From: Zwartia sp.
GTDB lineage: Bacteria > Pseudomonadota > Gammaproteobacteria > Burkholderiales > Burkholderiaceae_B
NCBI GenBank assembly: GCA_030653405.1
Contig: JAURZO010000173.1
Coordinates: forward strand, 1-26,175
Direction: 5' to 3'
DNA: 26,175 nt
Shown here: positions 14,237 through 21,914 of the stretch, piece after piece
Layout: the number at the start of each line of letters is the position of its first letter
How positions within the stretch are numbered: position 1 is the first letter of the stretch
The notes under the pieces: model-generated
What the model was told of the DNA's origin: nothing
What the model saw: only the letters and a program-made list of their open reading frames with translations
Databases searched by the model: none
Program-made: the position numbers and the translations under genes

Positions 14237-15208
14237 TCAAAACCCAGCTGTCTTAGAACCAAGCATACGTTTCAAACCCAACCACTGTTGGGACAGGAAG
14301 CTGCGTCCATAATCTCGACTCCCAGCTTCGGGTTCCTGATCATGGATGCCAGTCTTGGCATAGTCTGTGTTGTATCGGGCCGTACCAAACAAAATATCCC
14401 AAACTGGAAACAGCACGGCAAAATTATGGCCACGCGCCGGACCCGCTGTCGATTCGTTGTACTCAATCGAATGGTGGTAGCGATGAAACTTTGGGCTGAC
14501 GAGCAAGCGCTCACCAATTTTTCCAAACGACATACGGATATTGGCGTGTGAATAGCTTTCAATCAATTGCGTCAACACTACGATCAGTACAAACTGCCCA
14601 GGCGGCACGCCAATTAATTTTGCGACCAAAACAAAAACCATACTTCGCAGAAAACTATCCAACAAATGATTGCGGTTATCACTCCACATCGTCATTTGTC
14701 GCTGACTGTGATGCACAGCATGCAAGCTCCAGAACCAGGCAAAACGGTGCTGTGCGCGATGATAAAAGTAATCAACCAAATCAAATATTAAGATATACAT
14801 AATCAGGCTCACCCAAGCGATATCGGTGACGCCAGGCCAGAGCTGATCGACATGAAAGGTCGAAAAGCCGTGCAGGCTCGCCTGTCCAAACAACAAATCC
14901 CAGACGGGCTGAATTGAGAAAAATAAAACAAGTCTAAATAAACCAAGACGATGAATCAGCGTGTACAGGATGTCAATACGAATCTGTTGGCGATCTACTA
15001 CGGGCTCGACAGGGCGAAGCCGTTGCAGGGTACCAAAAACTACCACGATCAATGTGATTTGCAACAAGCCAATCAGAAGCCACATCGTGCCGTCATAGGC
15101 GTCTTCGATAAAGCCGCTTAGTTCTAGATTAAAAAGTAACGGCTGGACGATCATTTCGAACAGCCATTGCTGCGCGCCATCAAATAGTTCAATTGCAGTA
15201 TTCATCAT
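14237..15208 (-). CDS. Sterol desaturase/fatty acid hydroxylase family membrane protein
   Basis: This 323-residue integral membrane protein belongs to the di-iron fatty acid hydroxylase superfamily, whose members hydroxylate or desaturate lipids. The three histidine clusters that hold the iron pair are present: HRAQH (about residues 152-156), HAVHHS shortly after, and HRYHHS near residue 242. Hydrophobic helices fill the N-terminal half (MWLLIGLLQITLIVVVFGTL; WVSLIMYILIFDLVDYFY). The start ATG 15208 overlaps the deacetylase stop as ATGA; a second ATG lies one codon in. It is the last gene of a four-gene group. The lipid substrate cannot be told; bacterial relatives include carotenoid, hopanoid and ornithine-lipid hydroxylases. 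Confidence 0.85.
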   Translation of the reverse strand: MMNTAIELFDGAQQWLFEMIVQPLLFNLELSGFIEDAYDGTMWLLIGLLQITLIVVVFGTLQRLRPVEPVVDRQQIRIDILYTLIHRLGLFRLVLFFSIQPVWDLLFGQASLHGFSTFHVDQLWPGVTDIAWVSLIMYILIFDLVDYFYHRAQHRFAWFWSLHAVHHSQRQMTMWSDNRNHLLDSFLRSMVFVLVAKLIGVPPGQFVLIVVLTQLIESYSHANIRMSFGKIGERLLVSPKFHRYHHSIEYNESTAGPARGHNFAVLFPVWDILFGTARYNTDYAKTGIHDQEPEAGSRDYGRSFLSQQWLGLKRMLGSKTAGF

Positions 15209-16224
15209 TGCTTTAACTCAGGTGATTGCACCAAGGCGCGATAGGCCGGATGCGTGTCGATCGTAGCAAAACAAAATCCTTTTTTCTTAAGCCCGATGAT
15301 TAAAGGCTCAAGCACTGCGGGTGCCCAGGGATCTTTACGCGACCAAATGCCAAGGTGAGCGAGCAAAATATCACCCGTACGAATGTTACGCAATGCGCGG
15401 TCAAGCAAGACCTGATTAGGATACTGCTCACTTGACAACTCATCCCCTAAAAAGCCTGCTGGGGACCAGCCTACATGGGTAAAACCGCATTCGGCAGCCG
15501 CCTTGAGCAAGGCGGGAGAAGTGCGGCCTCCCGCAGCCCTGAAAAACGGCAACATCTGTTTGCCAGTCATCTCAGTAAAACGCGCGACAGGACGGACCAA
15601 CTCACGGCAGTAGTCCCCTGCACTCCAAATCTGCGATTTACCTTCCAGAGGTCCCGCACTTGCTCTGACGCGAAATTTGCCGTCGGGCAAATCAGCCTGC
15701 CAATACACATGATCGTAAGTGTGGGAGGCGAAAACATGCCCCTGCTCGCTGAGCTTTTTCCACCAAGGCGCCCAAACGTCATCAAGACTGGAGCCGCCCG
15801 TTCGCGTACGCTCATTTGCTAAAAAGAAGGTGGCGCGAATATTTTGACGCTTAAGAACGTCATCGACCAAAGGCGCTATCTCCATGTGCCCCGTATCGAA
15901 CGTCAAATATAACGGCCTCTCGCAACGCTCTGGTTGCGGCACTGGCGAGAGGCTTTTCTGAATGACCGGTGCAACTGGTTGAGCTGGTTGAGCTGGTTGA
16001 GCTGGTTGAGCCGGTTGAGCCGGTTGAGCTGGTTCAACCTGCTGAATGGGCTGCTCCATCATAATGGGTGGCAAAGCGCCTGGTGCGGCCGCTGTAGCGG
16101 ACGCCACGTTGCCCTGCTCAGTATTTGTTGACAATGACTGTGCTGCGCCATGCGCATTCAACATGAAAGCACTCGCGGCGCATGCGCTAAGTACTGACAG
16201 GGCGAACTTAATCGCGGCTCGCAT
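15205..16224 (-). CDS. Secreted polysaccharide deacetylase (NodB-like) family protein
   Basis: This 339-residue protein has a signal peptide (MRAAIKFALSVLSACAASAF), a low-complexity linker of AQP repeats (about residues 63-87), and a NodB-type carbohydrate esterase 4 domain from about residue 100. Motif 1 reads YLTFDTGHME where most members have TFDDG, so the usual second, metal-binding Asp is Thr. Motif 2 with two metal-binding His is intact (ASHTYDHVYW). FFRAAGGRTSPALL and ILLAHLG match motifs 3 and 4. Such enzymes remove acetyl groups from cell wall or exopolysaccharide sugars, but the DTG variant may have another substrate. It overlaps the genes on both sides (17 bases with the YVTN gene, 4 with the hydroxylase). 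Confidence 0.85.
   Translation of the reverse strand: MRAAIKFALSVLSACAASAFMLNAHGAAQSLSTNTEQGNVASATAAAPGALPPIMMEQPIQQVEPAQPAQPAQPAQPAQPAQPVAPVIQKSLSPVPQPERCERPLYLTFDTGHMEIAPLVDDVLKRQNIRATFFLANERTRTGGSSLDDVWAPWWKKLSEQGHVFASHTYDHVYWQADLPDGKFRVRASAGPLEGKSQIWSAGDYCRELVRPVARFTEMTGKQMLPFFRAAGGRTSPALLKAAAECGFTHVGWSPAGFLGDELSSEQYPNQVLLDRALRNIRTGDILLAHLGIWSRKDPWAPAVLEPLIIGLKKKGFCFATIDTHPAYRALVQSPELKQ
15975..16037 (-). repeat. 9-base tandem repeat inside the deacetylase gene
   Basis: Six units of CTGGTTGAG or CCGGTTGAG on the plus strand (15975-16028) plus one degenerate unit (16029-16037) encode the AQP-repeat linker between the signal peptide and the catalytic domain. Because 9 is a multiple of 3, gain or loss of units would keep the frame and only change linker length. 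Confidence 0.9.
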
Positions 16225-17245
16225 GATTCAATGTCCAGACACCGTGCGGAGACTTTCCGACAGGGATCTGTTTAACCACAGCCTTTTTTTCTAAGTCAAT
16301 CACTGAGAGTTTGCCCGCCCAGCGTGTTGTCACTAGCAATGTCTTGCCATCCGCCATCATCTCCATACAATCCGGGCCTGCAGGTGTGCGGTAGGTATCC
16401 ACGACTTTTAGGGTCTTCCAGTCAATGCGGCTGACCGTGTTGGCCGTCCGGTTACTGACAAATACATGGCGCTTATCGCCCTGCGAGCGGAACGCATGTG
16501 CGCCCTTACCTGTCGGAATACGCGTCTTGAGCACTGCCTTGCCACTCGACAGATCATAGGCTTCGACTTCTGCGGCACCGGTCAAGCCAATGAGTAAGGT
16601 TTTGTCATCGGGTGTCAGGTAAAGATCCGCAGGTGTTTTTCCAACCTTGATGGTCCAGAGCCGCTTTTGTGTCTCAAGCTCGATCGCCGTCAGCTCATGA
16701 CTATCCTGTAACGTGATGTAAGCAATTTTGCTTTTGCTATCGATGGCGATGTGACTCGGTGTTTTTCCCGCGGGAATACGCTTGACCAGATGAAGCTTGA
16801 ACTCCTCACCTTTGCGCTCCCACCTGTAAATATCCACGTGATTCAGACGATTAGCTGCCGTCACAAACCATTTCATATCAGGCGAAAACCGCAAGTGGTA
16901 CGGATCAAGAATCCCGGTCATCGTGCGCTGCACTGCAGCCGTTTTGGGATCTAGAAACGTAATCGAGTCGCCTTCGGCATTTGCCACCATCACCGATTTT
17001 TCATCTGGCGTGAGATACAAGTGGTGCGGTTCTTTGCCAACCGGTACACGTTTGATCTCAGTAAAGGTGATCGGGTCGATCACGCTTACATCCGCATTGA
17101 GCGAGTTCAACACGAGGATCGGCGCATTCGCATTGGCATTGGCACTGGCTTGAGCCGCCAAAGCGGGTGACGAGGCGCCAAAAAGGACGGCCGCGACCAA
17201 CACGCAGCGTTGCAGGGATCGGCGGGTGAAAAGTTCAATGTTCAT
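16208..17245 (-). CDS. YVTN-repeat beta-propeller protein, exported
   Basis: This protein is built from repeating units such as VIDPITFTEIKRVPVGKEPH, VSRIDWKTLKVVDTYRTPAG and VIDLEKKAVVKQIPVGKSPH, the YncE/YVTN-type beta-propeller pattern of about 40 residues, giving six to seven blades. The frame is open from an ATG at 17296, but I choose ATG 17245 (MNIELFTRRSLQRC), which gives a normal export signal ending SSPALAAQ and a 345-residue precursor; the upstream ATG at 17296 has an AAGGG close by, so it remains possible. Such propellers are periplasmic and either bind partners or carry metal or quinone cofactors; function here is unknown. Its last 17 bases overlap the deacetylase gene. Confidence 0.82.
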   Translation of the reverse strand: MNIELFTRRSLQRCVLVAAVLFGASSPALAAQASANANANAPILVLNSLNADVSVIDPITFTEIKRVPVGKEPHHLYLTPDEKSVMVANAEGDSITFLDPKTAAVQRTMTGILDPYHLRFSPDMKWFVTAANRLNHVDIYRWERKGEEFKLHLVKRIPAGKTPSHIAIDSKSKIAYITLQDSHELTAIELETQKRLWTIKVGKTPADLYLTPDDKTLLIGLTGAAEVEAYDLSSGKAVLKTRIPTGKGAHAFRSQGDKRHVFVSNRTANTVSRIDWKTLKVVDTYRTPAGPDCMEMMADGKTLLVTTRWAGKLSVIDLEKKAVVKQIPVGKSPHGVWTLNHASRD

Positions 17246-17364
17246 GTATGGTCGCAGGCGAAAATAAGAGAGGGAAATCATCTCGTATTTTCTCATAGGC
17301 CCTTGTAAAAGCCTGCATGATTTCAGTAAATAGCTGCCGAATACTCACCGAAACCACAGAGTTA

Positions 17365-18381
17365 TCAGGGCTGATGCACTTTTGCACCCGGATAAGGCAT
17401 TCGCATCGTCAGAATCGTGCCTGACTCCGACTCCGTACAAAACAAACTTTGGTTGTCAGTACCCCCAAACGCGATGTTGGTGACGGCAGATGATTTGGGG
17501 CTAGACCATACGGCGATCGGCTCGCCTCGTGGATTAATGAGCCAGACGTAACCCAAGCCCGGGTTGGCAACGACCAAATTGCCTGCAATATCCATCGCCA
17601 GACCGTCTGGTCCGCTCGGACCATAAGAGGTAAAAAACTGACCGACTTTAGCAACGCCTCCATCGGGCATCAATGGCACTCGCCAGACACAGTTACCGCG
17701 CGTCACACCGACATACATTACTCGCTCGTCTGGCGATAAAACAACACCATTAGGGCTGGGTACATTACTCAACAATAGGTCCAGGTGTCCGGATCGACGC
17801 AGCCGATATACACGTCCAGAGGGATCATGCAGGCCCGACTGCCCCTGATCCGTGAAATAAAGGTTGCCCTGAGAGTCGAAGGTTAGATCGTTTAGACCTT
17901 TAAATCCCTCGGTATTACGTCTCTTGAGATAGGGCGCAATCACACCCGACTCGATATTGAGCAGCATCAGGCCATTTTTATAGTCCGTAATCAACAGCTC
18001 AGTCTTAGATAAGAACTTCATCCCATTGGGCTCTCCGTCATACTCAATGAGTTGCGTCCAGCTCCCTCTTGGATCAATACGAAACACACGCCCAAAAATA
18101 ATATCTGTGACATAGAGATTGCCCTCCCCATCAAAAACAGGGCCTTCGAGAAATGAATCCATCTCCGCACCACCACGATTCACGCGCGCCCATTCGGACG
18201 GAACACCCGTGCGTCGTAAATGAGTGGGCATTTCAGAAAAGACTTCTGCTGTCTTGAATTCAGGCGCGTGTTGTAGAAACATCTGTGTTCTCTCAAATAA
18301 GTCAGGGGGCAAAAACGAGACGATGATAAAAATAGTGGATGCGGTCAAAAAGTAAAACAAACCATTAAAAAGTCTCTGCAC
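17365..18381 (-). CDS. SMP-30/gluconolactonase/strictosidine synthase-like beta-propeller
   Basis: This 338-residue protein has one N-terminal membrane segment (GLFYFLTASTIFIIVSFLPP) that probably anchors it with the rest in the periplasm, then a six-bladed propeller. Diagnostic segments are GPVFDGEGNLYVTDIIFGRV, GLNDLTFDSQGNLYFTDQGQ, SPNGVVLSPDERVMYVGVTR, and GPDGLAMDIAGNLVVANPG, which match the SMP-30/LRE and strictosidine synthase-like group of lactonases and hydrolases that bind a divalent metal. The substrate is unknown. It lies 119 bases upstream of the chosen start of the YVTN gene (68 from the longer one) on the same strand and is probably the first gene of a four-gene unit. It is divergent from the Lrp-type regulator with 57 bases between starts. 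Confidence 0.83.
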   Translation of the reverse strand: MQRLFNGLFYFLTASTIFIIVSFLPPDLFERTQMFLQHAPEFKTAEVFSEMPTHLRRTGVPSEWARVNRGGAEMDSFLEGPVFDGEGNLYVTDIIFGRVFRIDPRGSWTQLIEYDGEPNGMKFLSKTELLITDYKNGLMLLNIESGVIAPYLKRRNTEGFKGLNDLTFDSQGNLYFTDQGQSGLHDPSGRVYRLRRSGHLDLLLSNVPSPNGVVLSPDERVMYVGVTRGNCVWRVPLMPDGGVAKVGQFFTSYGPSGPDGLAMDIAGNLVVANPGLGYVWLINPRGEPIAVWSSPKSSAVTNIAFGGTDNQSLFCTESESGTILTMRMPYPGAKVHQP

Positions 18382-18438
18382 TTAATTCTGACAGCTTCGC
18401 AGAGAAAATCACTAAAATAGCCTCTTAAAGGAGGCACT

Positions 18439-18906
18439 ATGCGCCCACTTGATCGAATTGACCTCAAAATTCTCGATGTCCTGCAGCGTGATGGTCGTAT
18501 TTCGATGACCGACCTGGCCGAACGCGTCAATCTGTCGGCGACACCCTGCTCCGAACGGGTTCGTCGACTCGAGCGGGACGGTGTCATCATGGGCTATTAC
18601 GCTCGGGTGAATCCGTCTGCCCTAGGTAAAAATTTGCTTGTTTTCCTTGAAATCAAGCTTTCGGCTAAATCCGATGACGTCTTTGAAAAAGTCAAAAAAG
18701 AACTCGGCTACGTCCCGGAGGTGATGGAATGCCATCTCGTCTCGGGGGACTTTGACTATCTGATCAAAGCGCGCTTGCCCGAAATGAACAAATACCGCCA
18801 ACTTCTCGGAGAGATTCTCAAGCGCCTGCCCGCCTCCGCAGAGTCACGCAGCTACGTAGTCATGGAAGAAATCAAAGAGACGCTTTATCTCGCTGTAGAC
18901 CGCTAA
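18439..18906 (+). CDS. Lrp/AsnC family transcriptional regulator
   Basis: This 155-residue protein has an N-terminal helix-turn-helix (LDRIDLKILDVLQRDGRIS, then LAERVNLSATPCSERVRRLE) and a C-terminal RAM domain (ligand-binding alpha-beta sandwich; VPEVMECHLVSGDFDYLIKA). Length and layout match Lrp itself and close paralogues, which form octamers and respond to leucine or other amino acids. A perfect AAAGGAGG site lies 4 bases before ATG 18439. It is divergent from the propeller gene group and convergent with the MocR gene (38 bases apart). Its targets cannot be read here; the divergent operon is one candidate. Confidence 0.92.
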   Translation: MRPLDRIDLKILDVLQRDGRISMTDLAERVNLSATPCSERVRRLERDGVIMGYYARVNPSALGKNLLVFLEIKLSAKSDDVFEKVKKELGYVPEVMECHLVSGDFDYLIKARLPEMNKYRQLLGEILKRLPASAESRSYVVMEEIKETLYLAVDR

Positions 18907-18944
18907 GCTGCTCTAAGGTTAAGCGACTCGCTCGCGCGGCACCT

Positions 18945-20351
18945 TCATCCAAGCGTACTAACAAAATCCCACAACACATCATTTTCAGAGTTTGCGACGT
19001 TAAAACGGAACCAGCTTGAGGGCTGCTCACCCGGGCGAAAATACGATCCCGGGGCAAGCCAAATCCCCCGTTTGAGAGCCTGAGTCGCCACGCTTGCGCT
19101 TCGCTCAGCCTCGATAGGCAACCTGGCCCACAAAAATAAACCTGCAGCGGGCTGATCAAAAATCTCCATGCCAAGCGATTGCATTCTGGCCACCACACTC
19201 GCGTGTGCAGTACGTAACTTTTCCTTGAGAAAGACTAAGTGACGCTCATAATGACCCTCACTCAGCACATTGGACACAATGCGTTCTGCCACGAGCGATG
19301 AGGTCAGCCCCACCGCCATCTTGGTGCGCGCCAAGTCCGCGAGCACGTCCCGATGCGCCGCGACATAACCGACTCGCAACGTCGGGGCAATCGTTTTTGA
19401 AAACCCTGAAATATAAATGACGCGGCTCAAGCCCTCCAGACCCGCTAGGCAAGGGGCTTCGGGGGGCGCGAGTTCGCGATAAATATCGTCTTCGATAATC
19501 CATACGCCCGCCTGCGCGGCGATCGACAATAAACGCTGCGCATTGGTCATCGACAACGAGGAGCCCGATGGGTTTTGCAAAACTGTGTTGACGAAAATCG
19601 CTTTGACTTTTGTCTGTTTCAACACTTGCTCAAGTTGCTCAAAATCAAGCCCATCCGCTGTCCGCGCGACACCTATCACACGCAGGCCTGCCAGCTGCAA
19701 AATCTGCAGGAGATTGCAATAGCAAGGGTCCTCTACGACCACAGTATCGCCCGGTCGTAATAAAGTCCGCACCACGAGATCCAGCGCTTGTGTTGCGCCC
19801 TGCGTCAATAAAATATTCGACGTGTCCGCAGGCACTGAAAACCGCCGCAACGACGTGGCGATCTGCTCGCGCAGTGATGCCATGCCAAACGGATGTCCAT
19901 AGCCACCAAACCGAGGACCCGGCACACGGCTCAGTGCCCGCAGGGCATGTTGCAGGCCACTTTCATTGATCCACTCGCCCGGAATCCAGCCGCACCCCGC
20001 CTTGGTAGGGACGGAATGGTCCGCAAACACGTCCGAGAGCAACCAGGCTGCATTGAGGCTGGGGGCAGACCATACAGGTGATACGCTGGGCGGCGAAGCA
20101 TGGAGATCCGCCACGCGATAGGCCGAACCTCGGCGCGCACTGAGCTGCCCCGCCGTCACTAGCCGTTGATACGCCTCCGCCACAGTGAACGCGCTGAGCC
20201 CATGCGTGCTGGCGAGTGCGCGCACAGAAGGCAACGCATCGCCGACACGCAGGGTTCTGCGCTCAATCGCGATCGTGACTGCATCAACAACCTGATCAAC
20301 CAGCGTACGCGGCGATTCTCGATCAAGTTTGAAGTTCAGGGCAGCAGGCAT
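18945..20351 (-). CDS. MocR-type regulator (GntR winged helix fused to aminotransferase domain)
   Basis: MocR regulators use a catalytically idle aminotransferase-like domain with bound PLP to sense amines or amino acids. The 468-residue protein has an N-terminal GntR winged helix (residues about 10-80: VGDALPSVRALASTHGLSAF, AEAYQRLVTAGQLSARRGS) and a fold-type I PLP domain with the cofactor Lys at 319 in SGFSKTIAPTLRVGY; VVEDPCYCNLL and NPSGSSLSMTNAQRLL are typical too. It is divergent from the omega-aminotransferase with 134 bases between starts, the usual arrangement for a MocR and its target (as with GabR/GabT or TauR). It may repress itself and activate the aminotransferase; repeated TACAGT-like half sites lie between them. 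Confidence 0.93.
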   Translation of the reverse strand: MPAALNFKLDRESPRTLVDQVVDAVTIAIERRTLRVGDALPSVRALASTHGLSAFTVAEAYQRLVTAGQLSARRGSAYRVADLHASPPSVSPVWSAPSLNAAWLLSDVFADHSVPTKAGCGWIPGEWINESGLQHALRALSRVPGPRFGGYGHPFGMASLREQIATSLRRFSVPADTSNILLTQGATQALDLVVRTLLRPGDTVVVEDPCYCNLLQILQLAGLRVIGVARTADGLDFEQLEQVLKQTKVKAIFVNTVLQNPSGSSLSMTNAQRLLSIAAQAGVWIIEDDIYRELAPPEAPCLAGLEGLSRVIYISGFSKTIAPTLRVGYVAAHRDVLADLARTKMAVGLTSSLVAERIVSNVLSEGHYERHLVFLKEKLRTAHASVVARMQSLGMEIFDQPAAGLFLWARLPIEAERSASVATQALKRGIWLAPGSYFRPGEQPSSWFRFNVANSENDVLWDFVSTLG

Positions 20352-20358
20352 GTCTAAA

Positions 20359-20473
20359 CCAGTACAGTTATCGGACTTTAGCGCCCGAATTCAATACAGT
20401 TTGCCACAAATCGCATCAACTGTACTGGCATAAATGCCAAGCCAGCCGTTACAGTAAGGTATCGAACTGTTAA
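20359..20473. promoter_or_regulatory. Probable MocR operator: five TACAGT-type half sites
   Basis: In the gap between the MocR gene and the aminotransferase gene, CCAGTACAGTT (20359-20369) and its exact reverse complement AACTGTACTGG (20418-20428) form an 11-base inverted repeat. Further half sites are TACAGT at 20395-20400 and 20450-20455 and ACTGTT at 20466-20471. Spacings of 32 and 31 bases between sites put them on the same DNA face at about three turns. This is the pattern expected of a dimeric regulator with several contacts; binding by the adjacent MocR protein is inference. Confidence 0.65.
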
Positions 20474-20485
20474 CTGGAGATTTCC

Positions 20486-21832
20486 ATGAACACCATCACC
20501 GAAAATGTCAGCCTGTCCAAAGAAGTGGACATGGAAAATTTCTGGATGCCCTTTACTGCCAACAAGCAGTTCAAGGCAACCCCCCGAATTCTGAAAAGTG
20601 CCAAAGGCATGTATTTCACGACCGTCGATGACCACAAAGTACTCGACGCGAGCTCGGGCCTCTGGTGTGTCAACGCAGGCCACTGCCGCGAAGAAATCAT
20701 TGAAGCCGTGCACAAGCAAATGATGGAGTTGGACTACGCCCCTCCATTTCAGATGGGGCATCCTATCGCTTTCGAAGCCGCGAAAGCCATCGCTGCTGTC
20801 ATGCCAGCCGGATTGGATCGCATCTTCTTTGCGAACTCAGGTTCCGAAGCCGTCGACACCGCCTTGAAAATTGCACTGGCCTATCATCGCGCCCGTGGTG
20901 ATGGACAGCGTACGCGCCTGATTGGTCGCGAGCGCGGCTATAGCGGTGTGGGATTTGGCGGCATTTCTGTTGGCGGTATTTTGGCTAATCGCAAAGCCTA
21001 CTCGGGTGCGCTGATCCCCGGTGTTGATCACATTTCACACACCCACAATTTGGCTGAAATGGCCTACAGCAAAGGCCAGCCTGCCTGGGGTGCGCACCTT
21101 GCTGATGACCTCGAGCGCCTGTGCGCCTTGCATGATCCATCCACCATCGCCGCCGTGATCGTAGAACCCGTCGCCGGTTCGACAGGCGTGCTCGTGCCAC
21201 CACAGGGTTATTTGGAGCGCTTACGCCAAATCTGCACCAAGCACGGCATCCTGTTGATTTTCGACGAAGTGATCACGGGCTTCGGTCGCTTGGGCAAAGC
21301 CACTGCCAGCGAATTACTTGGCGTGACACCTGACATCATCACGATGGCCAAAGCCATGAACAACGCCGCGATCCCAATGTCCGGTGTTGCAGTCAGCCGC
21401 CAAGTGCACGATAGCATCGTCAATGCTGGCCCAGGCACAGCGATTGAGTTTTTCCACGGCTATACCTACTCTGCCCACCCTGCAGCCGCCGCTGCCTGCT
21501 TGGCCACACAGGAAATCTACCGCAAAGAAAAACTGTTCGATCGCTCTTTAGGTCTCGCACCGAAGTTTGAAAAAGAAATTCACGCGCTGCGCGGCGAGCC
21601 TTATGTCAAAGACATCCGTAACCTCGGTCTGATGGGCGCGGTTGAGTTGGAGTCGCGTGACGGCGCACCCGGTGCACGTGCTTACGACGTGTTCCTCAAG
21701 TGTCTGGAAAAAGGTGTGTTGGCGCGCTTCACAGGCGACATCATGGCCTTCTCGCCACCACTGATCGTCAGCGAAGGTCAGATCGAAGAGATCTTCTCGA
21801 CAGTCAAGAAAGCCTTGCACGAAACCGCCTAA
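20486..21832 (+). CDS. Omega-amino acid:pyruvate aminotransferase (beta-alanine:pyruvate type)
   Basis: This 448-residue class III aminotransferase moves an amino group from omega-amino acids or amines such as beta-alanine to pyruvate, using PLP in the cytoplasm. It starts at ATG 20486 with GGAGA 8-12 bases before it. Motifs are FWMPFTANKQFK near the N-terminus (typical of this enzyme), SGSEAVDTALKIA for phosphate binding, the segment IFDEVITGFGRLGK with the Asp that contacts PLP, and Lys-289 in MAKAMNNAAIPMSG; the well-studied Pseudomonas enzyme uses Lys-288. bauA or aptA would be reasonable names but the substrate is not proven. It is divergent from its likely regulator and followed by a strong terminator. 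Confidence 0.93.
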   Translation: MNTITENVSLSKEVDMENFWMPFTANKQFKATPRILKSAKGMYFTTVDDHKVLDASSGLWCVNAGHCREEIIEAVHKQMMELDYAPPFQMGHPIAFEAAKAIAAVMPAGLDRIFFANSGSEAVDTALKIALAYHRARGDGQRTRLIGRERGYSGVGFGGISVGGILANRKAYSGALIPGVDHISHTHNLAEMAYSKGQPAWGAHLADDLERLCALHDPSTIAAVIVEPVAGSTGVLVPPQGYLERLRQICTKHGILLIFDEVITGFGRLGKATASELLGVTPDIITMAKAMNNAAIPMSGVAVSRQVHDSIVNAGPGTAIEFFHGYTYSAHPAAAAACLATQEIYRKEKLFDRSLGLAPKFEKEIHALRGEPYVKDIRNLGLMGAVELESRDGAPGARAYDVFLKCLEKGVLARFTGDIMAFSPPLIVSEGQIEEIFSTVKKALHETA

Positions 21833-21849
21833 CCCGCGAAGCTGCAAAC

Positions 21850-21885
21850 AAAGGGGCGCCCTCGAGCGCCCCTTTATAATTTTTC
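21850..21885 (+). terminator. Rho-independent terminator after the aminotransferase gene
   Basis: AAAGGGGCGC (21850-21859) pairs exactly with GCGCCCCTTT (21866-21875), with a 6-base loop, followed by ATAATTTTTC. It starts 18 bases after the stop codon. The gamma-glutamyltransferase gene begins about 30 bases further on, so that gene needs its own promoter or read-through. Confidence 0.92.
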
Positions 21886-21914
21886 TATCTCCCATTTTTG
21901 GAATCACTCGTCTT

